Shown here piece after piece: positions 49,779 to 59,133 of a stretch of DNA of 64,000 nt. The notes below the pieces were generated by a model. It was not told where the DNA came from. It ran no database searches and saw only the letters and a list, made by a program, of their open reading frames with translations. The position numbers and the translations under genes are program-made. The stretch's first letter is position 1; each line of letters begins with the position of its first letter. The stretch is from Methylophilales bacterium LSUCC0135 (GTDB taxonomy: Bacteria > Pseudomonadota > Gammaproteobacteria > Burkholderiales > Methylophilaceae), in NCBI GenBank assembly GCA_001704575.1, contig MCAW01000001.1:78008-142007 (forward strand). The letters are read 5' to 3'.

Positions 49779-51587
49779 ATGTCCAGAAATCTACGAAATA
49801 TCGCCATTATTGCCCACGTTGACCACGGCAAGACCACCATGGTCGACAAGCTGTTGCAACAGGCGGGCACCTTTGCTTCTCACCAGGCTGTCGCCGAGCG
49901 CGTGATGGATTCCGGTGATATCGAAAAAGAGCGCGGCATCACCATTCTCGCCAAGAATACTGCGGTCAACTACGAAGGCACGCATATCAACATCGTCGAT
50001 ACACCGGGACACGCCGACTTCGGCGGTGAGGTGGAGCGCGTGCTGGGCATGGTCGATGGCGTCGTGCTGCTGGTGGATGCGGTTGAAGGCCCGATGCCGC
50101 AAACCCGTTTCGTCACCAAGAAGGCGCTGGCGCTTGGTTTGAAACCCATCGTCGTCATCAACAAGGTCGACCGCCCCGGTGCCCGTACCGACTGGGTCAT
50201 CAACCAGACCTTCGATCTGTTCGCCAACCTCGGTGCGACCGACGACCAGCTCGATTTTCCGGTCGTCTACGCCTCCGCGCTGAACGGCTTTGCCACACTG
50301 GACATGAATACGCCGTCCGAAACCATGCGTCCGCTGTTCGAGACCATTCTCAAGCACGTGGAGCCGCCGCAGGGTGACAGCAATGCGCCGTTGCAACTGC
50401 AGATTTCCGCACTGGATTACTCCACCTATACTGGCCGTCTTGGCGTCGGCCGCATCCGTAACGGCCGCATCAAGCCTGGTCAGGTTGTGGTTGTCATGAA
50501 TGGCGACCAGCAGACTGCACAAGGCCGCATCAACCAGGTGCTGGGCTTCAAGGGTCTGGAACGTGTGCCGGTGGAAGAGGCGGAAGCCGGTGACATCGTC
50601 ATTATTTCCGGCATCGAAGAAATCGGTATCGGCGTTACCATCGCCGACCGCGAAAATCCGGTTGGCCTGCCTGTCTTGGCGGTCGACGAGCCGACCTTGA
50701 CCATGGACTTCATGGTCAACACCTCGCCACTGGCCGGCACCGAAGGCAAATTCGTCACCAGCCGCCAGATTCGTGACCGCCTGACCAAGGAGTTGCTGGT
50801 CAACGTGGCGCTGCGTGTCGAAGATACGGCTGACGCCGACGTATTCCGCGTTTCCGGCCGCGGTGAGCTGCACCTGACCATCCTGCTGGAAAACATGCGC
50901 CGCGAAGGCTTCGAGATCGCTGTTGGCAAACCACGCGTGGTTTACAGAGAGATCAACGGCGAAAAATGCGAGCCTTATGAAATTCTCACTGTCGATCTGG
51001 AAGACGACTGCCAGGGCGCCGTCATGGAAGAACTGGGTCGCCGCCGCGGCGAACTGCAGAACATGGAGTCGGACGGCAATGGCCGTACCCGTCTCGAATA
51101 CAGGATTCCGGCACGCGGCCTGATCGGTTTCCAGAGCGAATTTCTCACCATGACGCGCGGCACCGGCCTGATGGCGCACATTTTTGATGAATATGCACCG
51201 GTCAAGGCCGATATGCCGGGCCGTCGCAACGGCGTGCTGATCTCTGCCGAGCAGGGCGAAGCCGTTGCTTATGCCTTGTGGAAATTGCAGGACCGTGGCC
51301 GCATGTTCTCCAGCCCGGGTGACCGCCTCTACGAAGGCATGATCATCGGTATCCACAGCCGTGATAACGACCTCGTCGTCAATCCGATCAAGGGCAAGCA
51401 GCTCACCAACGTGCGCGCTTCCGGCACCGATGAAGCCGTGCGTCTGGTTCCGCCGGTGCAGCTGACGCTGGAGTCTGCCGTTGAATTCATCGACGACGAC
51501 GAACTGGTGGAAATCACGCCGAAGAACATTCGCATCCGCAAACGTCACCTGCTCGAACACGAGCGCAAGCGCGCTGCAAAAGACTAA
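49779..51587 (+). CDS. typA: Ribosome-associated GTPase TypA/BipA
   Basis: 602 residues. P-loop AHVDHGKTT, switch region [20 protein letters not shown] and NKVDRPGAR define the translational GTPase; the BipA-specific C-terminal domain follows. Acts in 50S assembly under cold or stress. ATG 49779 gives the family start [18 protein letters not shown]; a TTG five codons upstream is rejected. Transcription ends at the hairpin at 51658. Confidence 0.96.
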   Translation: MSRNLRNIAIIAHVDHGKTTMVDKLLQQAGTFASHQAVAERVMDSGDIEKERGITILAKNTAVNYEGTHINIVDTPGHADFGGEVERVLGMVDGVVLLVDAVEGPMPQTRFVTKKALALGLKPIVVINKVDRPGARTDWVINQTFDLFANLGATDDQLDFPVVYASALNGFATLDMNTPSETMRPLFETILKHVEPPQGDSNAPLQLQISALDYSTYTGRLGVGRIRNGRIKPGQVVVVMNGDQQTAQGRINQVLGFKGLERVPVEEAEAGDIVIISGIEEIGIGVTIADRENPVGLPVLAVDEPTLTMDFMVNTSPLAGTEGKFVTSRQIRDRLTKELLVNVALRVEDTADADVFRVSGRGELHLTILLENMRREGFEIAVGKPRVVYREINGEKCEPYEILTVDLEDDCQGAVMEELGRRRGELQNMESDGNGRTRLEYRIPARGLIGFQSEFLTMTRGTGLMAHIFDEYAPVKADMPGRRNGVLISAEQGEAVAYALWKLQDRGRMFSSPGDRLYEGMIIGIHSRDNDLVVNPIKGKQLTNVRASGTDEAVRLVPPVQLTLESAVEFIDDDELVEITPKNIRIRKRHLLEHERKRAAKD

Positions 51588-51657
51588 AGGGTTTTCCAAA
51601 TAAAAACCCCCGGCAATCTCCCTGGTCGTTACGTTAATCTGTTGATGTTTTGATTGA

Positions 51658-51690
51658 AGGCCGCGTTCCTGTTAGGTTCGCGGCCTTTTT
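51658..51690 (+). terminator. Rho-independent terminator of typA
   Basis: AGGCCGCG, 13-base loop, CGCGGCCT and five T residues. Confidence 0.88.
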
Positions 51691-51781
51691 CTTTGAAGAA
51701 ATCTTCCTCAGGCCAGCCAAAACCGCTGTTGGTACAGTTATGGGCCGTGTCCATCCCCAGGCCGGTGATCGTGATCGAAGG

Positions 51782-51880
51782 TAACTTCAATAGACGATAT
51801 TGTTAAAATATTACTTATAAAAGATATATTGACAATATCATATATAGAAGATAACGTGGCAATATCTGTTATGAAGGATA
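51782..51880 (+). promoter_or_regulatory. hipBA promoter with four 27-bp-spaced operators
   Basis: 18-bp elements start at 51782 (TAAC-N10-GATA), 51809 (TATT-N10-GATA), 51836 (TATC-N10-GATA) and 51863 (TATC-N10-GATA), exactly 27 bp apart. TATC-N10-GATA has the geometry of the E. coli HipB operator TATCC-N8-GGATA, which also occurs four times. TTGACA at 51829-51834 is a perfect -35; site 3 fills the spacer and site 4 overlaps the AAGGA ribosome binding site of hipB. Confidence 0.85.
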
Positions 51881-51887
51881 TTAAACC

Positions 51888-52163
51888 ATGGACTACCCTC
51901 TCTTTTTCGCCTCCCAGCTTGGAAAGCACCTGCGCTCGTTGCGCAAGGCGCGCGGCTTGACGCAGACGCAGCTCGCAGAAAAACTTGGCGTCGTGCAATC
52001 GCGGGTCGCAGCCATTGAACGTAAGCCAGAGATGATGAGCGTGGCCGGCCTGTTCGAAGTATTAGCGGCCCTCGATGTTCAGGTCGTGTTGCGCGATTCG
52101 CGGCCAAGCCCGTTGCCTGCAGGCCTTGTAGCGCCCAACGCAGGCTCGAAGGGGGTCTGGTAA
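51888..52163 (+). CDS. hipB: HipB-like antitoxin
   Basis: 91 residues. XRE-type helix-turn-helix (about 9-68; LRKARGLTQTQLAEKLGVVQSRVAAIER) and a short tail. Represses the operon and holds HipA. AAGGA 9 bases before ATG 51888. Stop TAA shares a base with the hipA ATG (TAATG). Confidence 0.92.
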   Translation: MDYPLFFASQLGKHLRSLRKARGLTQTQLAEKLGVVQSRVAAIERKPEMMSVAGLFEVLAALDVQVVLRDSRPSPLPAGLVAPNAGSKGVW

Positions 52164-53494
52164 TGCCCGAGCTTTGGATCTGGATGAACGGTGAGTTTGT
52201 CGGCCGCTGGTACCGCGGCCGCACCGGGCACCACCGATTTGTCTATGAAGAGTCGTGGTTATCCTCATCAAGGACTCGCCCGCTCTCGCTGTCAATGCCC
52301 ATCGGCGCTGACCGGACCGTCGAGGGCGTCACGGTCAGCAACTTCTTTGACAATCTGCTACCAGATAGCGAAGCGATCAGGAAGCGGGTGGCTACCCGGT
52401 TCAAGACCGGATCGACCGAGCCTTTCTACTTGCTCCAGGCCATTGGTCGCGACTGCGTTGGCGCAATCCAGATTCTGCCCGCTGGCGCGCATCCAGAAGG
52501 CTTTGACCGTCTGGACTACGATGTGCTGAGCGATGCAGATGTCGAGCGCATCCTGCAAAGCACCCCGGCCGAGCCAGGGCTGGGCGCACGGGGCGATGGA
52601 GATGCGGACTTCCGCATCTCCATCGCTGGTGCCCAAGAGAAGACGGCCCTGTTGCTTATTGGGAAGCAATGGTGCCGCCCGAAGGGCGCCACGCCCACCA
52701 CACACATCCTGAAGCTGCCGCTTGGTCTTGTGGGGGGGCGGAAGCTGGACCTGAGTCATTCGGTAGAAAACGAGTGGCTCTGCGCCAAGATCTTGCGTGA
52801 GATGGGTTTTCCCGTCGCGCATTCCGAAATCGTTGAGTTCGGAACCCAGAAGGCCTTGGCGGTAGGGCGTTTCGACCGCGAGTTCGCGGGCAATGGGACC
52901 TGGATCGCGCGCCTGCCGCAGGAGGACTTCTGCCAGGTGGCGGGCGTGGCCCCGGGCCAGAAGTATGAAGCGGACGGCGGCCCTGGCATGGCGGTCATTC
53001 TGAGCGTACTGGCAAGCAGCCAGGCCCCGATCGAGGACACCATGGCTTTTCTGCGCGCACAACTGGCGTTCTGGCTCCTCGCGGCCATTGATGGGCACGC
53101 CAAAAACTTCTCAATCTTTATGCTACCCGGCGGCCAGTATCGCCTGACCCCGCTGTATGACGTCCTGTCGGCTTGGCCCGTTATCGGCTCTGGCGCGGGC
53201 AAGCTTCCCAAGCAGAAAGCCGGGTTGGCCATGGCCGTGCATTCGAAGAATGCGCACTACAAGCTTGACGAGATTCAGCCACGTCACTGGCAGCAACTCG
53301 CAATCAAGTGTAACGCACGAAACGCTTGGCCGGCCTTGGTGGATATGGTGCGTAGCGCAGTGGTGGCGACAGAACGGGCGCTGATGGAATTGCCGCCCGG
53401 GTTCCCAACGCAGATTGCCGATGCGATTCTCTCGGGCGTGTGCAAGCAGCAGACAAAATTCCTTCGCGCACTCGATGGCTCCAAGGTTGGTTAG
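52163..53494 (+). CDS. hipA: HipA serine/threonine kinase toxin
   Basis: 443 residues. The activation segment RISIAGAQEKTALL places Ser153 where E. coli HipA Ser150 is autophosphorylated. The couple_HipA N-terminal domain, HILKLP, VGRFDR, the catalytic AIDGHAKNFSIF (Asp) and metal-binding LYDVLSAWP follow. HipA phosphorylates glutamyl-tRNA synthetase, causing persistence. All key residues are present, so the toxin looks active. Sits as an island between typA and the M48 operon. Confidence 0.94.
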   Translation: MPELWIWMNGEFVGRWYRGRTGHHRFVYEESWLSSSRTRPLSLSMPIGADRTVEGVTVSNFFDNLLPDSEAIRKRVATRFKTGSTEPFYLLQAIGRDCVGAIQILPAGAHPEGFDRLDYDVLSDADVERILQSTPAEPGLGARGDGDADFRISIAGAQEKTALLLIGKQWCRPKGATPTTHILKLPLGLVGGRKLDLSHSVENEWLCAKILREMGFPVAHSEIVEFGTQKALAVGRFDREFAGNGTWIARLPQEDFCQVAGVAPGQKYEADGGPGMAVILSVLASSQAPIEDTMAFLRAQLAFWLLAAIDGHAKNFSIFMLPGGQYRLTPLYDVLSAWPVIGSGAGKLPKQKAGLAMAVHSKNAHYKLDEIQPRHWQQLAIKCNARNAWPALVDMVRSAVVATERALMELPPGFPTQIADAILSGVCKQQTKFLRALDGSKVG

Positions 53495-53537
53495 GAGCCT
53501 TTTGGGGTCAACTGCGTAGTCACGCCAGCGCCCAGAA

Positions 53538-53571
53538 AAAGACCCACAATCTGCAAGGCTTTGTGGGTCTT
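53538..53571. terminator. Bidirectional hairpin between hipA and the M48 gene
   Basis: AAGACCCACAA, about 10-base loop, TTGTGGGTCTT, with an A-run on the left, which is a T-run for the minus-strand M48 operon. Confidence 0.75.
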
Positions 53572-53656
53572 CCAGTTGTCGCCCCTAAGGGCTTGTCATC
53601 TACAGTTTAACGGAACGGTAAGGGCAATCTCCGGGTTTTAATTGCCGAAACATTTG

Positions 53657-54544
53657 TTATTTCAACTTATAAAAGCGCTCCGGCAGTGTTTTACCCGCAG
53701 CTGCGTTATCCAGCTTGTTGCCGATGGCATCGCCCAGTTTCGCCAGGCGTTCGTCCGGGTGCGGGTGGGTCTTGTACAGCAGGGTGAGGCCGCCTTCGCT
53801 GTTGCTGGTGGCGGAGATCGATTGCAATACTTCCGGCAAGCCGTAGCTATCGTAACCGGCACGCGTGGCGAGCACGACACCGTCGCGGTCGGCTTCGTAC
53901 TCGGCGTTCTTGTCGAGGCCGCGCGCCATGATTTCGGCGCCGTTGCCAATGACCATGTCCAGCTTCTGGTCGCCCTTGCTGACCTTCTCGCCGAGCAGTC
54001 CTGCGCCCATGCTGAGCAACTGCTGTTTCTGGATGACTTTCAGATGGTGCTTGCGGACGACATGACCGATCTCGTGTGCCAGTACGCCTGCCAGTTGGGC
54101 TTCGTTCTGCAGTTTTCGGTAGAGGCCTTTGGTCAGCACGATATAACCGCCGGGAGCGGCGAAAGCATTGATGGCTTCGCTTTCAATGACGCCGAAACGC
54201 CAGGGCAGATCGGCACGCTCACTCTGACTGGCGACCCAGCGGCCGACCTGGTTCACGTAATTCTGCAACGCCGCATCGTCAACCAGCGGCGCGGCACCGA
54301 GCAGGTTGCCGGTAATTTCGCGGCCCAGCTGTATTTCTTCTTCCTTCGAAGGGTTCTTCCAGTTGAAGGCCGGCGGTTTATTGCCGGTGGTCGACTCGTT
54401 CGCCGCTTGACCGGCAGGAAGATCGCTGCTGTCGATGCCGCCTTTTTCAGCGGCGTCCTTGACCAGGTCTTTCAAATTCAACGCCTGCGCGGGCAGGGCG
54501 ATGGCCAAGGCAGCCATCAGCATCAATATCCTTGTACGCATCAT
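53657..54544 (-). CDS. M48-family periplasmic metallopeptidase
   Basis: 295 residues. Signal peptide ending about AQA (21). Zinc site HEIGH (His157, Glu158, His161) and third ligand in YEADRDGV; AFAAPGGYIVLTKGL is typical of the BepA/LoiP group, which handle outer-membrane protein quality. It is the last of three coupled genes (CHASE2, SH3, M48; ATGA overlap with the SH3 gene). Intact, in contrast to the M48 pseudogene at 19763. Confidence 0.92.
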   Translation of the reverse strand: MMRTRILMLMAALAIALPAQALNLKDLVKDAAEKGGIDSSDLPAGQAANESTTGNKPPAFNWKNPSKEEEIQLGREITGNLLGAAPLVDDAALQNYVNQVGRWVASQSERADLPWRFGVIESEAINAFAAPGGYIVLTKGLYRKLQNEAQLAGVLAHEIGHVVRKHHLKVIQKQQLLSMGAGLLGEKVSKGDQKLDMVIGNGAEIMARGLDKNAEYEADRDGVVLATRAGYDSYGLPEVLQSISATSNSEGGLTLLYKTHPHPDERLAKLGDAIGNKLDNAAAGKTLPERFYKLK

Positions 54545-55053
54545 TTTGCTCCCTGTGGTGTAGGCAGATAGTTGAACTTGATGGCTTTCAGCCCGCCTGC
54601 GTCAGCAAACTGCTGGCCCTGGCTTGCGCTCAGGGTGTGCGATTCGAGTTTGCTGATTTGCGCTTCACTGAATTCGGCGCTTTTCAAGTCCTGTTCACTG
54701 AGGCCGCGCACGCCGGTGGTGGCAACCACCTGGCCGGTGCCGGCACGGCCGCTGGCAACGCTGAGTGCGCCGGAGGTCGAGCCGTTGGCTGTCGAGGTGC
54801 CGCGTTTGACCGAGAGCAGCCGAACCCAGCCGGTGCTTTTGGCGGTCTTGACCTTGAGCCAGGCACCCTGTTTGCCAAGAATCTGCACCTTCTCGTTCTT
54901 GACGAAGCTGCCGACGGTTTTGGCGTCGGCATAAGGTTCTGCGCGCAGGCTGTCGGCCTTGAGCGCGATGCCGGCTTCCGCTGCCAGGGACGCTGGCGCG
55001 GAAATCTGTAATGCGGCAAACAATAGCAGTGCTGCAGATAATGATTTAGCCAT
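54541..55053 (-). CDS. Secreted bacterial SH3-domain protein
   Basis: 170 residues. Signal peptide ends about LAA (25), then an SH3b-type domain (about 27-85; LRAEPYADAKTVGSFVKNEK, GWVRLLSVKRG), then a Ser/Gly-rich linker and a C-terminal helical stretch. SH3b domains bind peptidoglycan or peptides. The ATG at 55053 overlaps the CHASE2 gene stop as TAATG and its own stop overlaps the M48 start, so the three are translationally coupled. Function unknown. Confidence 0.85.
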   Translation of the reverse strand: MAKSLSAALLLFAALQISAPASLAAEAGIALKADSLRAEPYADAKTVGSFVKNEKVQILGKQGAWLKVKTAKSTGWVRLLSVKRGTSTANGSTSGALSVASGRAGTGQVVATTGVRGLSEQDLKSAEFSEAQISKLESHTLSASQGQQFADAGGLKAIKFNYLPTPQGAK

Positions 55054-56753
55054 TAATTGGGTTCTCCCGCTTCCGTGTGTTCGAGTTTGATGATGGATTG
55101 CGCGAACAGGGTGCGCCACTGGTTTGCTGCCGGTGATGCAGCCTGCAGCACGCCGTCATGCATGGTGTAACGCACCGAGGTCTCTGTCGGCAGGCCAAGG
55201 CTGCTGATGATTTCCGGCAACTGGCGGCCAAGCTGCTGTGCATCTGCATGGGCTTTTTCCGCGTAATCTTCTTTGGTTTCCGAATAGGTCCAGCTCACCA
55301 CAACCATATCGCCGAAAAGGCCCCAGATGCCACCTTGCGTACTCCTGAGTGTGTCGATATTGCTCGGTGTGCGGCTGGCGAGCTCGATTCTGCGTTTCAA
55401 TTTTTTGAGTATGGCATCACCCAAAGGTTCTTTGCTCTCGACCAGCACCGGCATGATCAGCACGTGCGTGCCAGCCGCATCGGCCTTGACGCCGAAAGCC
55501 AGCCAGCGCTGCAGGGCGCGGTCGGTGGCCAGCGCATAGATTTTCGCCACGCTGAAGTAGATGACGGCCCAGGTGATGGGGCCGGTGAAGTCGAAGTAGG
55601 CGTTGGTCAGGTTGATGGCAATGTAAGAAATTGCCAGCAAGCCGACCTGACTGAAGCTGAACAGTTTGATTAGTTTGTCGCGATCGACTCTGGTATAAAA
55701 GGCGGCTGCCGTCAGCCAGATCAGCATCAGGCTGACCAGCACATAAGGCGCCGCCCCGCGCCAGACTTTCATGGTGTCGCCGTGCTTGACGTTGTCGATG
55801 GCGGTGGCGAGGATTTCGACGCCGGGGTGGTTCTTCGCCATCGCTGTTGCCTTGAGGTCGAACAGGCTGGGCGCGGTTGAGCCGATGATGACGATCTTGC
55901 CGGTGAACTCATCCTGCGGCCGGGTTTTTTTCCGGCTGCTCATGTCGTGCATGACATCGCTGAAACTGGCGTATTGATAACTGAAGGGTTTGCCGCGCCA
56001 GTTGATCAGAAAGCGCTCGTCTTCCGGGGGCGCCAGGTCCAGGTTGGTTGCAACGGTCAGCGGCAGCGACGGGATGCGCCAACCGTAATCGTCGCGGTAG
56101 AGCCGGTATTCGCGCACGATGCCGTCGGGGTCAGGGTAAATGTTGTGGGTGCCTAGTCTGCCGGAGTCGATGGCAGCCTGAAAATGCGGCAATACCATGG
56201 CGATCGTCGCATCGGCAGACGCCTCAACGTAAGGCGCAGGCTTGATCGCCGGCACCATGGCGGCGGTGATCTCGCTGAGCGCATCGTATTCTTCCGGCAG
56301 CCGCAGGAAGGGGAAGAACGTGTTCCGGCTTTCGGCAATCACCTCGTTGAAATAGGCGTCGCTGTCGGGATTGTAGATATCGGCATCGCTGAACAGGATG
56401 TCGAACACCACGGCCTGCGGATTCTGAGCTTCGATGTTCTGCACGAATTCGCCGAACACCTGGCGTGGCCAGGGCCAGCGGCCGTATTCTTCAGCCATGG
56501 CAGCAAGACTGGCCTCGTTGATGTCGATGATGACGATGTCCTTGTCCGGCGGCTGTACCACCACGCGGCTACGCATCATGAAGTCAAAGGCCTTCTGCCG
56601 CATGTTTTCACCGACATGCAGCAGACTGGCATCGAGTAGCACGAACAGCGTCAGCAATGCCGCCAAATAAAGATAGAAATTATTCTGCAGGCGCCTTGTG
56701 ATGTTGGCCAGCCATTGGCCGATGAGAAATTTGAGTTTGGTCACATCGATCAT
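55053..56753 (-). CDS. CHASE2-domain membrane protein without recognised output domain
   Basis: 566 residues: one N-terminal membrane helix (about 24-46), extracytoplasmic CHASE2 domain (about 47-325; VVIIDINEASLAAMAEEYGRW, INWRGKPFSYQYAS, GKIVIIGSTAPSLFDLKAT), three helices (335-410), and a 150-residue cytoplasmic tail. CHASE2 sensors usually end in a kinase, cyclase or phosphatase; I see none of these motifs here. It leads the SH3-M48 operon. Confidence 0.85.
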   Translation of the reverse strand: MIDVTKLKFLIGQWLANITRRLQNNFYLYLAALLTLFVLLDASLLHVGENMRQKAFDFMMRSRVVVQPPDKDIVIIDINEASLAAMAEEYGRWPWPRQVFGEFVQNIEAQNPQAVVFDILFSDADIYNPDSDAYFNEVIAESRNTFFPFLRLPEEYDALSEITAAMVPAIKPAPYVEASADATIAMVLPHFQAAIDSGRLGTHNIYPDPDGIVREYRLYRDDYGWRIPSLPLTVATNLDLAPPEDERFLINWRGKPFSYQYASFSDVMHDMSSRKKTRPQDEFTGKIVIIGSTAPSLFDLKATAMAKNHPGVEILATAIDNVKHGDTMKVWRGAAPYVLVSLMLIWLTAAAFYTRVDRDKLIKLFSFSQVGLLAISYIAINLTNAYFDFTGPITWAVIYFSVAKIYALATDRALQRWLAFGVKADAAGTHVLIMPVLVESKEPLGDAILKKLKRRIELASRTPSNIDTLRSTQGGIWGLFGDMVVVSWTYSETKEDYAEKAHADAQQLGRQLPEIISSLGLPTETSVRYTMHDGVLQAASPAANQWRTLFAQSIIKLEHTEAGEPN

Positions 56754-56850
56754 CCATGCTTAAGGCGAGCTTCAAGTTTGGCACAAAACCGGCGTCGGAT
56801 AAAAGCATGAAGCGCCTCGGGCAGGTGCATGAGGTATAATTTGCAGCGAT

Positions 56851-58167
56851 ATGACAGATATGCTGATTCTTGTTTTGCTGCTTGCTGTTCTGCTGCTTTT
56901 GCTGTGGCAGATAGTGTCTTCGCTGCGCGCCAGAAACGCTGGCCAACAGCTTCTGGCGCAGCTGGAAGACAAGCACCGCCTGATGTTGATGGATATGCAT
57001 GACGGCCTCAACAAACTGGGCGATCGCCTGGTGGCGGCTTCGAATGAGCACAGCGAGCGGTTGCGCAATACTGTCGGACAGGAGCTGAATCAGACACGCG
57101 AGGCGATGCAGAAACTGCAGGTAAGCCAGACCGAGAATCTGGCCGCAACTCGGGAGACCATGCTGGAGAAAATGCATGTGACCCTTTCCGAGCAAGGCAA
57201 GGCCGAACAGATACTGATACAGAACACCATGGGCAACGCCACGCAGCTATTGGCGCAGCGCATCGAGAACCTTACCAAGGCGGTGGAGGAGCGCCTCGAG
57301 CAGATTAGCGGCAAGGTGACCGAGCGGCTCGATGAAGGCTTCAAGAAGACCAACGAAACCTTCATCAATGTCATGACCCATCTGACCAAGATCGACGAAG
57401 CGCAAAAGAAGATTGACGGCTTGGCGACCAACGTCGTCAGCCTGCAGGAGCTGCTGGGTGACAAGCGCTCGCGCGGTGCTTTCGGCGAAGTGCAGCTGGA
57501 GGGCCTGGTGCGCAATCTGCTGCCCGAAACTGCCTTCGAGTTTCAATATACCTTTGCCAACAAGATGCGCGCCGATTGCGTGCTCAAGCTGCCGGAGCCG
57601 ACCGGGCTGGTGGCGGTCGATTCGAAGTTTCCGCTGGAGAATTACGAAGGCATGTTTCTCGAAGGCAGCGAGCGCATCAGTCCTGCGGTTTTCAAGGCCG
57701 GCGTCAAAAAGCATGTGGATGACATTGCCGGCAAATACATCATCCCCGGCGTAACCAGCGACGGCGCGGTGATGTTCATTCCTGCCGAAGCAGTGTTTGC
57801 CGAGATTCATGCGCACCACCGCGATCTGGTCGATTATGCGCACAAGAAGCGCGTCTGGATTGTTTCGCCGACCACCCTGATGGCGGTGCTCAACACTGCG
57901 CGGGCGGTGCTGAAAGACACCGAAACGCGCAAGCAGGTGCACATCATCCAGGAAGAACTGTCCAAATTGGGCAAAGACTTTGCTTTGTTCGACACCCGCA
58001 TGAAGAAGCTGGCCGACCATATCCGCCAGGCGCACGAAGATGCCGAAAAGGTGCAGGTCAGCAGCCGCAAGATCAGCGGCCATTTTGCCCGCATCGAGCG
58101 CGTCGAGCTGGAAAATCCGGCTGCGGCGCCATTGCTCGACGATATTTCCGAGGAGAATGAAGAATGA
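56851..58167 (+). CDS. rmuC: DNA recombination protein RmuC homologue
   Basis: 438 residues. N-terminal membrane helix (4-22), long coiled coil (about 35-190), then the RmuC domain (GDKRSRGAFGEVQLEGL, DSKFPLENYEGM, WIVSPTTLMAVLNT). RmuC limits inversion between inverted repeats in E. coli. Overlaps the next small gene by ATGA. Confidence 0.94.
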   Translation: MTDMLILVLLLAVLLLLLWQIVSSLRARNAGQQLLAQLEDKHRLMLMDMHDGLNKLGDRLVAASNEHSERLRNTVGQELNQTREAMQKLQVSQTENLAATRETMLEKMHVTLSEQGKAEQILIQNTMGNATQLLAQRIENLTKAVEERLEQISGKVTERLDEGFKKTNETFINVMTHLTKIDEAQKKIDGLATNVVSLQELLGDKRSRGAFGEVQLEGLVRNLLPETAFEFQYTFANKMRADCVLKLPEPTGLVAVDSKFPLENYEGMFLEGSERISPAVFKAGVKKHVDDIAGKYIIPGVTSDGAVMFIPAEAVFAEIHAHHRDLVDYAHKKRVWIVSPTTLMAVLNTARAVLKDTETRKQVHIIQEELSKLGKDFALFDTRMKKLADHIRQAHEDAEKVQVSSRKISGHFARIERVELENPAAAPLLDDISEENEE

Positions 58168-58370
58168 ACGTGGAACTGGAAGACGGTAGCGAAGCCGGCT
58201 TGCTGATGCTGATTCAGCAATACGCAGGCAAGTTCGGCATTACCTTCAGTTCGAATCTGATGGACGACCCTGTCACCAGAAGCAGGCTTACCCGTCTGAT
58301 GGGTGAGGCCGTCATGGGCAGGCGCGGTGCTGTGACGGACGAGGATGTGCTGTCCAATGCAAACGATTAG
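58164..58370 (+). CDS. Small hypothetical protein between rmuC and moaD
   Basis: 68 residues, acidic, no membrane helix. Overlaps rmuC by 4 bases and moaD by 14, so its reading frame is constrained and likely real. MLIQQYAGKFGITFSSN and a short C-terminal helix are all that stand out. No family recognised. Confidence 0.65.
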   Translation: MNVELEDGSEAGLLMLIQQYAGKFGITFSSNLMDDPVTRSRLTRLMGEAVMGRRGAVTDEDVLSNAND

Positions 58371-58614
58371 GATTCTTTATTTCGCCAGATTGCGTGAATC
58401 TCTCGGTCTTTCCGGCGAGGAAATGCCGCTCGACCAGGCGCTCAGCGTGCAAGCGCTGATGGCGCTGCTGGCCGCTCGCGGCGGCCAGTGGCAGCAGGAG
58501 TTCGACGGTTGCCGCCCTCTGCGCGCGGCAGTGAACCAGACTCTGGTAGCCAACGGCAGCATGATTCACGCCGGCGATGAAGTCGCATTTTTTCCGCCGG
58601 TGACAGGGGGCTAG
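58357..58614 (+). CDS. moaD: Molybdopterin synthase small subunit MoaD
   Basis: 85-residue ubiquitin-fold protein ending in PPVTGG, the di-Gly tail that is thiocarboxylated to carry sulfur to MoaE. ATG 58357 gives the family start MQTIRILYFARLRE; the four-codon upstream extension is rejected. Its stop TAG overlaps the following GTG. Confidence 0.94.
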   Translation: MQTIRILYFARLRESLGLSGEEMPLDQALSVQALMALLAARGGQWQQEFDGCRPLRAAVNQTLVANGSMIHAGDEVAFFPPVTGG

Positions 58615-58616
58615 TG

Positions 58617-59072
58617 ATGGAAGTGCGCGTGCAGCATGAGGATTTTGACGCAGGCGCAGAGATTGCCCGCATGCGTCTCGCCCGCAGGGATACTGGTGCC
58701 GTTGCCTGTTTTATCGGCCAGGTGCGCGATCTGAACGAAGGCGATGAAGTCGCTTTGATGACGCTGGAACACTACCCCGGCATGACCGAAAAAGCGCTGC
58801 AGAATATCGCCGAAGAAGCCGGGCGGCGCTGGGATATACACGATGCCCTGGTGATACATCGTATCGGCGAGCTGAAGCCGGCAGAACAGATCGTACTGGT
58901 CATCGTGTCCGGCGCTCATCGCGGCGAGGCCTTTGCGGCCTGCGAGTTCATCATGGATTATCTGAAGACCGAGGCGCCATTCTGGAAAAAAGAGCAAACC
59001 GCCAGCGGCGAACGCTGGGTGGACGCCAAGGCCAGTGACGACAAGGCGCGCGATCGCTGGCATCAGTCCTAG
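58617..59072 (+). CDS. moaE: Molybdopterin synthase catalytic subunit MoaE
   Basis: 151 residues. GAVACFIGQVRD, LEHYPGMTEKAL, HRIGEL, SGAHRGEAFAACEFIMD and the Lys in APFWKKEQ are the MoaE active-site blocks. Converts precursor Z to molybdopterin with MoaD. ATG 58617 (MEVRVQ) is preferred to the GTG overlapping the moaD stop. Confidence 0.95.
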   Translation: MEVRVQHEDFDAGAEIARMRLARRDTGAVACFIGQVRDLNEGDEVALMTLEHYPGMTEKALQNIAEEAGRRWDIHDALVIHRIGELKPAEQIVLVIVSGAHRGEAFAACEFIMDYLKTEAPFWKKEQTASGERWVDAKASDDKARDRWHQS

Positions 59073-59133
59073 CCTGTTGGCAACACCCGGTATTATCAAC
59101 CATCATTATTCACACCATAGCCCGACATCCTGA

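Noticed and set aside
49791-51599. 602-codon open frame antisense to typA
   Set aside because: It mirrors typA in full with no family features; long antisense frames arise from GC-rich codon bias.
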